Part shown: positions 12,142 through 21,800 of the stretch, one piece after another
How positions within the stretch are numbered: position 1 is the stretch's first letter
How the letters are laid out: the number at the start of each line of letters is the position of its first letter
Assembly (NCBI GenBank): GCA_002049455.2
Contig: KV918772.1
Location: 462,062-526,061, forward strand
Length of the DNA: 64,000 nucleotides
DNA from: Porphyra umbilicalis
Lineage: Eukaryota; Rhodophyta; Bangiophyceae; Bangiales; Bangiaceae
Direction: 5' to 3'
Position numbers and translations under genes: made by a program
The notes under the pieces: generated by a model
The model's input: only the letters and a program-made list of their open reading frames with translations
Told to the model about the DNA's origin: nothing
Database searches by the model: none

Positions 12142-13581
12142 ACCACCATCCTCCCCAGCGGCATGCGCGTCTTTGGCCCCGCCGCCCGCCGACGGTCGTC
12201 GATCGCGGTGGCCGTGGGTGGCGCGCCGGCCTCCCCGTCCCCGCTCGTCGCCCGCCGCCTGTCGGTCGCGTTGACGGCCGGCGGGTATCCGGCGCCGCCG
12301 TCGCCGCCGGCGCCGCCGACGCGGCGGATGCTCCTCCCGGCGGCGGCGGGGCGGCGGCACAGTACGCCGGAGGCGGCGTTGCAGCTGGCGCTGAGTCAGG
12401 GGCGGAGCCCGGCGCGCCCGCCCCACGGCGGTCGCGCGCGGCGGGCGGCGGCCGCGGCGGCCGCGGCGACGTCGGCGGCGGCCGGCGGCCGCCCCGGCGG
12501 GCCGCGGGCGGCGACTGTGCCCGATGTGCCCCTTCCGCCAGAGACGTGGGGCGGGCCGCCCGCGTCCCGCGCGAGGCGCCCGGCCCACCGCACCGCGCGC
12601 CGGCGGGCGGTGGCCGTGGCGCGGGCGAGCTGAAACTGGGTGGGGCGGCCGTGGGCGCCGGGCACGGCGAGGCGGCTGGCGCCGTGGCGGTGGGTGGCGG
12701 ATTGCCGCCAGATTCCGCTACGCGCCGGGCCCGCGATTCGGCCGCCCGACCAGTGGCGCCGGCGGCGACGGTTACGCCTCGCCCGCCGGCCAGCGGCGAC
12801 CCTGCTCGGCCTGCCGGCCACCAGCCACCGCCGCCACCCCCGCCTCCTCCCCCGCGACAGCCCGCCATCCAGCCCCCGCGCCGACCCGCCGACACCGATA
12901 TGTCCCCCCCTCGGATGAGGCTGCCACCCTGCCGCCCTTGCGGGCCTCGCCGCGCCCGCCGCACCCATGCCTCGCCCAGTTCCCGGCCGCTGTGTGGCTG
13001 CCTCTGCTGCGGCTGCGCCCTTTGCTACCGGGCCGGCGAGCGGGGCGCCCGCCGTCGGCGCCGCCCCTGCCGGTGGCCGCCCCGCCCCTCGGCCCGCCCT
13101 CGCCGCCTGCGGCACCGCCCCCGTGTGCCGGCCTGTGGGGCACCCTGCTCCCGCGGATCCTCGCCGCGGCGGCGGCGCACGCTCGCGCCTGTGCCCTGCC
13201 GGCCCGCCGCCCTGCCACGGCCGCCTCGGCGGAGCTGTGCGCCTCTGGGTCCGCCACGGTGCGCTCCCTCGCGCCCGCCGCCGCCGACGCGGCTGCTCCG
13301 CTCGCGCGCCCGGCCGAAGGGGATGCCGCCGGCGCCGCCCTACCCCCTCCCGCTGCCCCTGCCGTCGCGCACAACTTGGATCTATGACAACCAAGCGCGG
13401 CAGGGGACGATGGGGGGGTTGGGCGGCACTGCTAGCGGCGCCCCGCCCATCGACGCAGCGTCACGTGGCGCGGGCGGTGCACTGCGCGGCGCTCGCGCGG
13501 CGCATCCCCCCGCTGTCGCTGTTGGACCGCGGACGCCTAGCCGGCACACGCGGGCACGGCGCCGGCGCCTGACTGGCGGCC
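12142..13581. other. Very GC-rich low-complexity sequence
   Basis: Nearly all six frames stay open for hundreds of bases simply because stop codons are rare at this GC content. Encoded text is Arg/Ala/Pro/Gly-rich in every frame. No domain was found. A phrase ending AVAHNLDL before the TGA at 13385 is the most protein-like, but I cannot defend a gene. Confidence 0.3.
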
Positions 13582-13887
13582 TTGCCGACCGTCGGCAGCG
13601 CCGGCACCCGCCCGTTGGGGCCCCTGATGCGCGCGGCGACGCGGGTGTGGCTGGGGGCGCCTCCGGTCGCCACGCACACGCGGGTGTGCTGCGTGTGCGG
13701 GGCGGACGTGGCCCCCCACGGCGTGCACTTTCTGGGCGACTGCCCGGAGCGCGCGCCGGGGCGCGAGCGCCGCCACTCGCACATCCTGTACCTCGTGAGC
13801 GACGCCCTGGCGGTGTCGCCCGCGTGGACAGACGTGGTGCTCATGCAGGCGAGACGACGGACGCGGACGCTGACGCGCGCGGCGTGA
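13582..13887 (+). mobile_element. Possible non-LTR retrotransposon 3' zinc-knuckle remnant
   Basis: The frame reads RVCCVCGADVAPHGVHFLGD followed by Cys-Pro and an Arg/Glu-rich stretch, then LYLVSDALAVSPAWTDVVL. A Cys-x2-Cys, His, Cys arrangement ending HFLxxCP is typical of the zinc-binding C-terminus of LINE-type reverse transcriptases. No reverse-transcriptase core is visible upstream, so this would be a 5'-truncated remnant. The match is short and could be chance. Confidence 0.3.
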
Positions 13888-14122
13888 GTTTCGACGTGCG
13901 CGCCACACGCGTTGGCTCCGGGGCGCTGGCGTGGGGGAACCGCGGCGTCCGCGGCGGCGGTTGCGTCGCCCTGCCGCGCCCGCGCCGTCGCCGCCGTCCG
14001 GTGGCACGGGGCGCGGCGGCCGCGCGGCCGTGGGCGCCGCGGGCCACGCGCGGTGCGGGGGCGTTGGCGGGGGCGGCACATCTCCCCACTGCGCCATGCC
14101 TGGCCGTCCCGGCCTTGCCACT

Positions 14123-14126
<4 letters not shown>

Positions 14127-14157
<31 letters not shown>
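14127..14157. repeat. C31 homopolymer
   Basis: Thirty-one consecutive C on the plus strand (G on the coding strand of the PHD-type gene), just downstream of its last zinc-module residues. Likely length-unstable and a probable site of sequencing or replication slippage. Confidence 0.9.
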
Positions 14158-14158
14158 T

Positions 14159-16531
14159 GCCGCGCCGCCAGCAGCGCCGCCCCCGCGTCCCCACACGCCC
14201 CACACAGCACCGGCTCGTACGCGTCGCGGGCGCCAAAGCCCGCCGCCCGCATCCGCTCGTCGACGTCGTCGAGGGGCATGGTTTTGCGGGGCGCGCCCCC
14301 CCCCCCCCCCCCCCCCCCCTCAGGGCGGGAAGCCCACCGGCCCGACGCAGTCGTCGCACCACACGCGCGGGCAGGCGGCGCACGTGTAGAGCATGGAGCC
14401 CACCTCAGAGGCGAGGCGCTCGCAGCCCCCACACCAGTGCGCGGCGCAGCGGTAGCCCGGCCGTGAGAAGACGCGAAAGGCGCCCGCGTCCGCCGCCGCC
14501 GCGGCCGCGGCGGCGAGCGCCGCGCTGCCTGCCGGCAGCGGCGGCGGCGCCACGACGGCGGCCGCAGCGGCCACCGCCGTCGTGTGCGCGTCGGCGGTCG
14601 GCGCGTGGCACGCGCGGTTGATGACGTTGGAGCACAGGACGCAGGGGGTGGCGTCCACGGGCGGGGGGGGACCGCCGCCGGCTCGGGCGGCACGGGCACC
14701 GGCGGCGGCCGCACGCGCGGGGCGGCGGGCGGCGGCGGCGGCGGCGGCGGCGGCCGGGGCGCCCCGGGCGCCGCCGCAACCCCCGCGGCCACGGCGCGCA
14801 CGGCGGCGGCGGCGGTGGCCGCCGCCCGCTCCACGGCGGCCGCCCGCGCATTGGCCGCCCGCGCGGCGGTGGCGGCGGCGGCCGCCGCCGCCCGCCGCGC
14901 GTCGACGGCGGTGGTCAGGGCGGCCGCCCACGGGGCGGTCGTCGCCGGCCGCTCCCACACGAGGCACCGGCGGCGGTGCGTCCAGCGGCGGCTGGTACCT
15001 TCGGGGCTGCCGCGGTGCGACATTCGCCGCCGCCGCCGCCGCCGCCGACGCCGCCGCCACCGCCACCCGCGCCACCGCCGGCGCCGTGTCGGTCCCCGAG
15101 TGCGCGCCACAGCACCCCACGTACGGGTCGGCCAGCCCCGCCACGACCGTCACGAGCCACCCCCGTGCCCTCCCGCAGCGCACGTGAAAGGACCGGGTGC
15201 AGCGCACGTCGGCGGGCACGCCCGCTGACGGGGCGGACGCCGCCCCGGCCGTCGCCGCCACGTCGAGGGCTCGGCACGTCACGACGCCCCTCCCCCCGGC
15301 GAGGCACACGCAGCACGGCGGCCCGCGCGTGGCGGCGGCCTAGGGGGGACCCCGACCACGCGGCGCGCGCCCCAGTCGACGCGCAGCGCGAGGCCCCTCA
15401 CCGCACACGCCACGGGCACCCAGCGGCGGGCCGCGCGCCGCCGGCGCGCGTCGGAGAGGGCAAACACCGCGCCGCCCGTCGACGGGCACGCGGCGCACGT
15501 CACGGTGCCGCGCGGCACGCCGTCGACGCACGCGTCGCAGCGCCAGCGGGGCTGCATGGGGCGGGCCGGGGAGCCGTCCCCCCCCCCCCACCTCCGCGAC
15601 CGCCGCTGCCACCGCCGCCGCCGCCGATGGCGCCGCCGCCGCCGCCGCCCCCATCACCGGTCGGCGACGGCGGCAGCCCTCAGCACGAGCTGTGCGCGGC
15701 CACGCCGCACCCACCACACGTCGTCAGGGGCTCGTCGCACTCCGGCCCCGAGCCGCACGCGTCGGACTTGGGGGGCCCCGCCGTCAGAGCGCCGGCCACG
15801 TCTCCTGCCGCGTCGGCGACGGCGCCGTCCTGCTGCGCACAGTCCGCCCCAGCAGGCTGGATGCGTCGGTCGCGTCGGGAGGGCCAGTCGTCGGCGGCGT
15901 CGTCGGCGATGGATGCGCCGCCGCTGCCGCAACCGCCGCTGCCGCCGACGCAGGAGCGGCCGCCGTCGCCACAGCAGATGAGCGATACGCCCCCGCCGCC
16001 CATGCGCGGCGCGCGCCTGCGCCGGCGGCAGGCGTTGCGTCCCGACGCCTGCCACACCACAACTGTCCCCCAGTCGTGGCCGCTGCGGTTGACGCCCGCC
16101 GCAGCGCGCCGCGGCGTCCGAGGAGGCCCGCTCCCTCGGACGCGGTCGACTGCTCCGAGGCGGTGCGGCGGACCCCCCACAGACAAATACTGCGGTCCAC
16201 TGTTTGGGGGCACGCCCGCTCCAAAAAGGCAGGCGCGCAAGCGCCAACTGCAAGGGGGTGTCGCGGGAGCAGCTGCCGCCGCCGCCGCCTCGTGGTTGCG
16301 GAGAGCCATTCCTCCCTTGGTGGCCTCACGAGGCCTCGACTCGCGAGTGTGGCACGCTAGCACGCATGCTGCAGCGCGCGGTCGGCGCAGGCGTTTGAGG
16401 ACGAGTCCCGCGCGGCCGCGCAGGCACCAGCGTTGGTCGGCCCTGGTGGCGCCGCCGACCAGCCGGGAGACGAACAGGGCGTTTGGTCGAGACACCCTCG
16501 AATTGGCGCCACTGGATGGTTGCGACTGCAC
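14159..16531 (-). CDS. PHD / extended-PHD zinc-finger protein (chromatin-reader type)
   Basis: Boundaries and splicing are uncertain; the domain order is clear. Reading leftward: CGGCGVAAHSSC (15683-15718), the first half of a PHD finger, then WRCDACV (~15540) completing it; CAACPSTGGAVFAL and WVPVACAV follow, then CCVCLAGGRGVVTC (~15316), RCTRSFHVRC (~15180) and CCGAHSG (~15110). This is the PHD, zinc knuckle, ePHD order of JADE/BRPF/AF10-like proteins, which bind histone H3 tails in other eukaryotes. After an Ala/Arg-rich spacer come CVLCSN, RCAAHWCGGCERLA and LYTCAACPRVWCDDCVG (14335-14460), then LDDVDERMRAAGFG and VLCGACG (14190-14280), resembling a second zinc module. The pieces lie in different frames separated by stops and poly-C runs (on the plus strand), so introns, homopolymer slippage or decay must intervene. 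Arg/Gly shadows dominate the opposite strand. Confidence 0.55.
14296..14319. repeat. C24 homopolymer inside the zinc-finger gene
   Basis: Twenty-four consecutive C on the plus strand, lying between the CDDCVG segment and the LDDVDERM segment that would otherwise be continuous protein. The run therefore sits in an intron or makes the frame depend on its exact length. A shorter C12 run (15578-15589) lies inside the split PHD finger of the same gene. Confidence 0.85.
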
Positions 16532-17117
16532 TTTCGCCCACGTGATTCAAGGGTAGGGGCAAAGACTGAGGCAAACGAAGAGACCGGCAATCAGGGATTA
16601 CAGAATGTGGATCTGACGGCCCAGGTGAACCTCAAGGGGTCAACACTGATCTGGTTTTTGGGGGCGACGAAGCTGTCAGCCGGGCTGATTCAACAGATTC
16701 ATCTGTGCTCTGTTGCAGGGACCTCTGGCGACCGTTGGCCTTCAATCCGAGCATGATTTAAAGGCTTTGTGGAACGCATTAGTACTGGTGGCGCTCTTCT
16801 GCCTGCAGAGCCCCTGCGAACATCGGCGAAGCTGCATTGAGCCTCCTGTGCGGCAGTTGTGTAGCGTTCGAGCACTGTATGCTCCGATTGATCCCGAATT
16901 GGACGGAAAGTGGCACAGGACGCTGGGACTTAGCAGCTCACAGCACTTACCCATTGCCTTTGCCGTGGAATGGTCGATGGAGCCGTCATCTGGGGAGCAC
17001 CAATCTGTCGACAGTCCGTCTGCAGTCTGGAATCGCCCACTCCCTGGGAGCACCACGCGGTGGGGCTCTCGAAATACACCAAAGTAACCAAACAAGCGCG
17101 TTGGCAGAACCGCCGAC
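16532..17117. other. Intergenic, less GC-rich
   Basis: No gene recognised. This stretch follows the chromodomain-truncated end of the gypsy element and is clearly less GC-rich than its neighbours. Long-terminal-repeat sequence is possible, but no second copy of it occurs in the window. Confidence 0.3.
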
Positions 17118-20100
17118 GGTGCCGTCGGGCAGCGTCGCGTGGTCCGCGATGCGGTCTACGGCGTTCCGTTGGCCGTCGGCTTCCGTCCCATGCAAGGAGC
17201 GCGCCGACCGCAACACGGGGGTTTGGGCAGGGGACTCGGCGGCCGTGCCCGAGACGACGACGACGTGCGCGACGTTCTCACGGCGGTTCTTCATGTCCAC
17301 GTCCAGGAGGACCGTCGGGCCGTCCGGGCAGACCACGCGATACGGTCCACGGGCGACTTGTGTCAACTTGCCGCCGGCAACTTCCTCTTTTGCGTGGTCG
17401 CGCAGCCACGCGCAGCCCCCCACGGTGAGCTTCTCTGCGCGCAGCGCGAGGCGCTTGTCGTGGTCGCGCTTGTAGCGCCCCTGCGTCGCCTTCAGCGTTG
17501 CCCGCATCTGCGAAATGAGCTGCACGAGGCGGGTCAGAAGGGCGGCTTGTGGCAGCGTCTCGGCGGCGGTGCCGCGTTGCGCTGTGATGGGGTACGCCCC
17601 GGACTTCGGGATGTCCTTGAATGCCCAGCTGGATACCCCCATGGGATTGACCAGTTCCAGCTGGGCAACCCCGGTGCTACGGTGGGGGCAACTGTTGTAC
17701 GCCAGCGTCAGGACCCCGAAGTATTGGTCCCAGGACAGCGGATGCATCGCCACGTAGTGGTTATGGATCGTTTGCATCGTGCGGTTGAACCGCTCCGTTT
17801 GCCCGTTCGTCTGCGGGTGTGACGGCGCCGTCATCTTAGGCTCGATGGAGAGCAGGTTGCAAACCTGGCCCCAGACGTGGCTGGTGAACTGAGGTCCCAC
17901 GTCCGAGAGTAACCGGTCCGGCCGAGCATGAGCGCCCACCCAGTAGGCCAGGACGACCGAGGCGCAGTCCACCGCCGACGAACCGTCCATCGGGATGGCG
18001 CGCACCAGCTTGGTGAACTGAGCGGTGATCACCAGGATGAACCGGTGGCCGGCGGCTGTCCACTCGAGTGGCCCGTAGAGGTCCGCAGCAATGTCCTGGA
18101 AGGGCACGGTGGCGGAGAAACAGAGTGAGGGGCGAGCGCCGCGCCAGAGGGCGCACGCGCTGCCGGTCACAGCTGTCGCATTTCCTAACATAGGAGACGA
18201 CTTCGGCCGCCATCCCCACCCAGTAGTAGTACCGCCGCCACGCCGCATACATGTGGGTCTCCCTGGGGTTCCCGGCAAGGGTCGCGTCGTGCTCCAGGTA
18301 AAGGACCTGCTCCTAAAAGGAGGTAGGGACCACCACCTGGTGGGCGCCATCGGGCGCCGCGCGTCGCCGGAGGACCCCGTCGGGGTCCTCGAAGAACGGG
18401 ATGCGCCGCCCGTCGTTCAGGGCCTTCACGATCTCCTTGCAGTACCCATCGCCGGCTTGAGCCGAGAGCACCGCGTCGCTGTTAAGTCCACGGACCGTAG
18501 GGCCGCCGACGTAGTTGGCGGCGTCGAGCCCCCGGACCGTTTCAACCCGCACGGCAAAGACGGGGACCGCGTCGTCGAACGTGGTTTCGTCGCTGGCCCC
18601 GGACTTCAGGCGGGAGATGCTGTCGGCCATGTAGTGCGTCATCCCCGGCTTGTAGGCGACGTCGAACTCCGACTCGCTTAGGCGAAGGCGCCAGCGTGCC
18701 AGGCGGGGATTTTCCGAACCCTCGATGTTGAGGATCCACCACAGGCAGTCGTGGTCCGTGCGCACGAGGAAACGGTCACCCTCGAGGTAGGGGCGGAGCG
18801 TGAGCGACGCCCAGACGACCGCCAGGCACTCCTTCTCCAAGACCCCGTAGGGGCGCGCGTTCGTTGCCAGCCGCCGGCTGATATACGCGACCGGCTGGAG
18901 CTTCCTGTCGTCTCGCTTTTGCAGCAGGGTGGCGACCACTTGCGTCCCGCAGGCGTCCACGTCGAGGACGTACTTTCGCCCGCGCCACGGGAGTGCGAGG
19001 CCCGACGGGGTCGCGAGGGCCTCCTTGAGCCGGTCGAACGCCTGCTGCTGAAATGTCGTGGCGGGGGGCACTAGGACAGGGGCCGTGGACCCCATGATGT
19101 CCGTCAATGGCGCCGCCATCCGTGCGAAGTTCGGCACGAACCGGCGGAAGACGTTGCACATCCCCACGAAGCTCCGTACTTGCGTGCGGGTCGTGAGGAA
19201 GTGCGCATCGCGCAGGAGGCGCGTGTGCGCATCCATCACGCCGAGCCGGCCCGGCTTGAGTTCATGTCGAGGTATTCCACGGTCTTACGAAAGAACCGGC
19301 ACTTGGGCAGGGGGAGTTTCACTCCCGCTTCGAGAAGCAGGCGCAGAACGCGGTCGACGTGGCCGACATGTTCCTCCTCCGTCTTGGAGTATACGATGAC
19401 ATCGTCGAGGTAGATGAGGCAGCTTTGCCACTTCACCCCGGAGAGGATGATGTCCATCGCCCGCTGGAGCGTCGCCGGGGCGTTTTATCAGCCAAACGGC
19501 ATCCGTTTGTACTGGTGCGCGCCCTTGTGGCACACGAAAGCCGTCTTCTCCCGATCTTCGGGCGCGATGGCAACCTGCCAGTAGCCGGAGTTGCAATCCA
19601 TCGTCGAGAAGATGGTCGCCTCGCCGAGGCGGTCGATGCACTCGTCCATCCGGGGCAGCGGGTAAGAGTCCTCTTTGGTGACGACGTTCAGCAGTCGATA
19701 ATCGACGCGGAAGCGGAGGGTGCCATCCGTTTTGGGGACGAGCATGACCGGGAAGCCCCATTCCGACGACGTCGGTTCGATGACGTCCGCCTCCAGCTGC
19801 CGCTCGACCTCGGCCGACTCGGCCTCCTGCGCCGTGTGCCCCGCGCGGCGCGGCGCGAAGCGGACAGGCCGGGCGCCGGCGTTGAGGTCGATGCGGTGCT
19901 GGGTGGCTTTGATGACGCCGAGCGCCTGGCCCGTCCACATTGTCTTGTGCTGGTCCAGCATACGGCGGATCCGGGTGTGCAGCGCCGGGTCGACGTCCGG
20001 TAGGTCCACGTTCCCCACTTGCGGGGGGGACGTGGGTGGCGCTGCGGCCGCCACGGCACCTCCTTCGCCCGGGTCCCGGTGTCGCGCGGGGATCGCAGGC

Positions 20101-21000
20101 TCACTGCCCGCGGCCGTCGCCGGGTCCAGGCTCCGCCCCGACGCGGGGTCGTCTCGGGTACATGACACCGCTGCCACGACGCACTCGGCGGCCGTGGCCG
20201 GCGTGAAGGCAGGGGCGGGCGGTGCTTCGGGGGGTGCCCCAGGGGGCACCTGTACGACGCCCGTCGTCAGCAGCTCGACGTAGCCGACGTTAGCCCTCTG
20301 CCGGAGGATGACCTCGCGAGCGCCAAAGTTGGTCACGATGACCGGGAAAGATAGCCCCGGCACAATATCGTGCACGCCGTTGGCGATGGTGATCCCATGC
20401 GTTGTGAAGAGGCGCGAGGCGCCGAACACCTGGCCCAGGCCTCCTCACATAGTCAGCACCCAGACGACCGTGGCCGCCAACGGCGGAAGCCGCGTCTCGT
20501 GCGTCGCGCGGAGAACGCAGGAGACGCCCATCGAGCGGTCACCATCGTCCAGCGGCCCCCGTAGGATCGCCGTGACGGACACTTTCGTCCAACAGATCGA
20601 CCTATCCTCAGGCAGGATGGTGTCGGCGTCGTCGTAGATAAACTTGCAACCCAAAATGACTGGGACTGACAGGTCGTCGACGACGAGAAAGGGGACCGGG
20701 ACGATCCGTGCGCCCGTCTGGAGCCACATCGTGACTGTGCCGCTAGTGTGTAACCGCGCGTTGTTGGCGTCTCGTAGAAGTACCTGTTCCTCCTGCGTGG
20801 ACGTGACCACCTGGCGGTGCCAGTCAGGGGCGAAAGCGTTCCGGCGGACCAAGTTTGGGCCCGCCCCCGTGTCGACGACGACGCCGAACGCGCGAAAGGA
20901 CAGCTTGTCCAGCCCCAGCAAGGCCACGATGCGGTAGTTGTGCAGACTGAAAAGGAGCACTTCCCCGCCCCCGGACGGGGTGCCCGGCGCGTGCGTGGTG
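17118..21000 (-). pseudogene. Ty3/gypsy retrotransposon pol, decayed
   Basis: Order in the direction of transcription: aspartic protease (VVDTGAGPNLV, later VILGCKFI; about 20900-20640), reverse transcriptase (FRVDYRLLNVV, FSTMDCNSGYWQVAI, IYLDDVIVYSKT), RNase H (YVLDVDACGTQV, VRTDHDCLWWIL), integrase zinc motif (YVRKCDSCDRQRV) and integrase core (DIAADLYGPLEW, LLSDVGPQFTS, HPQTNGQTERFN: the D, D, E residues are present). Defects: TGA 20445-20447; two adjacent stops at 19485-19490 just after RMPFG in the RT; a one-base frameshift near 19268; TAG 18313-18315; another frameshift near 18130. Homology with the second gypsy copy (24.7 kb) stops at about 17118, just before the chromodomain, so the 3' end was lost. 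No gag is present: the 5' side joins copia sequence at about 21000. Confidence 0.9.
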
Positions 21001-21130
21001 TTCGCCACCGTCTCCTGAAACTTCGAAGCCCTGCTGACGGCCGCCCCGCCAAAGATGAACATGAAGCCCGTCGTAGACCGCCGCATCTCGTGATCACCTG
21101 CCCAGTCGGCATCGCTGATACCGTGGATAT

Positions 21131-21360
21131 GGCAGTATTGGGATAAAATTAATATCGGAGAGTAGGAATCGAACCTGTGATCTCCAAGATAGTAGTTTCG
21201 CGCGCTAAACCTCCAGGCCACAGGCATTTCATCCATGATCTCAAGCCAAGTTGGGGGTTGCAAATCCCCTCGTATGACGAATGCCCACCCCGGGTAAGCC
21301 TGCTTCTCCCCGTACTTGTGCAGTTCAAGTACTATCCGAGATGTTGCCACAACCGCTGCA
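21131..21360 (-). repeat. 230-bp repeat copy A with tRNA-like Pol III boxes
   Basis: Matches 21571-21800 over its whole 230 bp, without length difference, at most positions by eye. On the minus strand it contains a B-box-type GGTTCGATTCC (21165-21175) and an A-box-like TGGCCTGGAGG (21210-21220, one change from consensus). The anticodon arm does not fold convincingly, so a tRNA-derived SINE-like unit or a small terminal repeat is more likely than a tRNA gene. Confidence 0.6.
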
Positions 21361-21570
21361 CAGCCCCCGACTTGAAGTGCACAAGGTTGCGAGCCCTCTC
21401 AATCTGCAACTCCCGAGTTGCAGCAACGACATTACTAATTCCCAGTTCGACCGTCAACCCGTAACAATCTGGTCCTCGCATATGACAAACCGATGGCCCA
21501 TGGCGACCTGCCCAGGACGCGACAGCTTGAGAGTCAGAAATTGCGAGACCCGATTTCAATTTCCATTTCT

Positions 21571-21800
21571 GGCGGTATTGGAATAAAGTGATTATCGGAG
21601 AGTAGGAATCGAACCTGCGACCTCCAAGATATCTCTTTCGCGCGCTAAACCACTAGGCCACAGGCACTTCATCCATGATCTCAAGCCAAGTAGGGGGTTT
21701 GAAATCCCCTCGTATTACGAATACCCACCCCGGGTAAGCCTGCTCCTCCACGACCTTGTGCAGTTCAAGTACCATCCCAGCGGTTGCCACAACCGCTACA
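21571..21800 (-). repeat. 230-bp repeat copy B with tRNA-like Pol III boxes
   Basis: Direct repeat of copy A. The minus strand carries a consensus-like A box TGGCCTAGTGG (21650-21660) and B box GGTTCGATTCC (21605-21615). Its right end has a hairpin, AGCGGTTG / CAACCGCT with a 3-base loop, directly at the junction with copia RNase H sequence. The 210 bp between the two copies is unique. Two equal repeats around a short middle is also the form of a TRIM-type element. Confidence 0.6.

Noticed and set aside
11805-14621. 938-codon plus-strand open frame
   Set aside because: It lies in the most GC-rich block, where nearly every frame is open; its product is Arg/Pro/Gly text without domains, and its right part runs antisense to the PHD-type motifs.
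15335-15360. 11-bp intron in the ePHD domain
   Set aside because: Removing GTCCCCCCTAG would restore the frame, but 11 bp is too short for a spliceosomal intron; an indel or error is likelier.
21131-21800. Genuine tRNA genes
   Set aside because: A and B boxes are present, but the T stem has a mismatch, no 5' acceptor strand pairs with the 3' side, and the anticodon arm does not fold.
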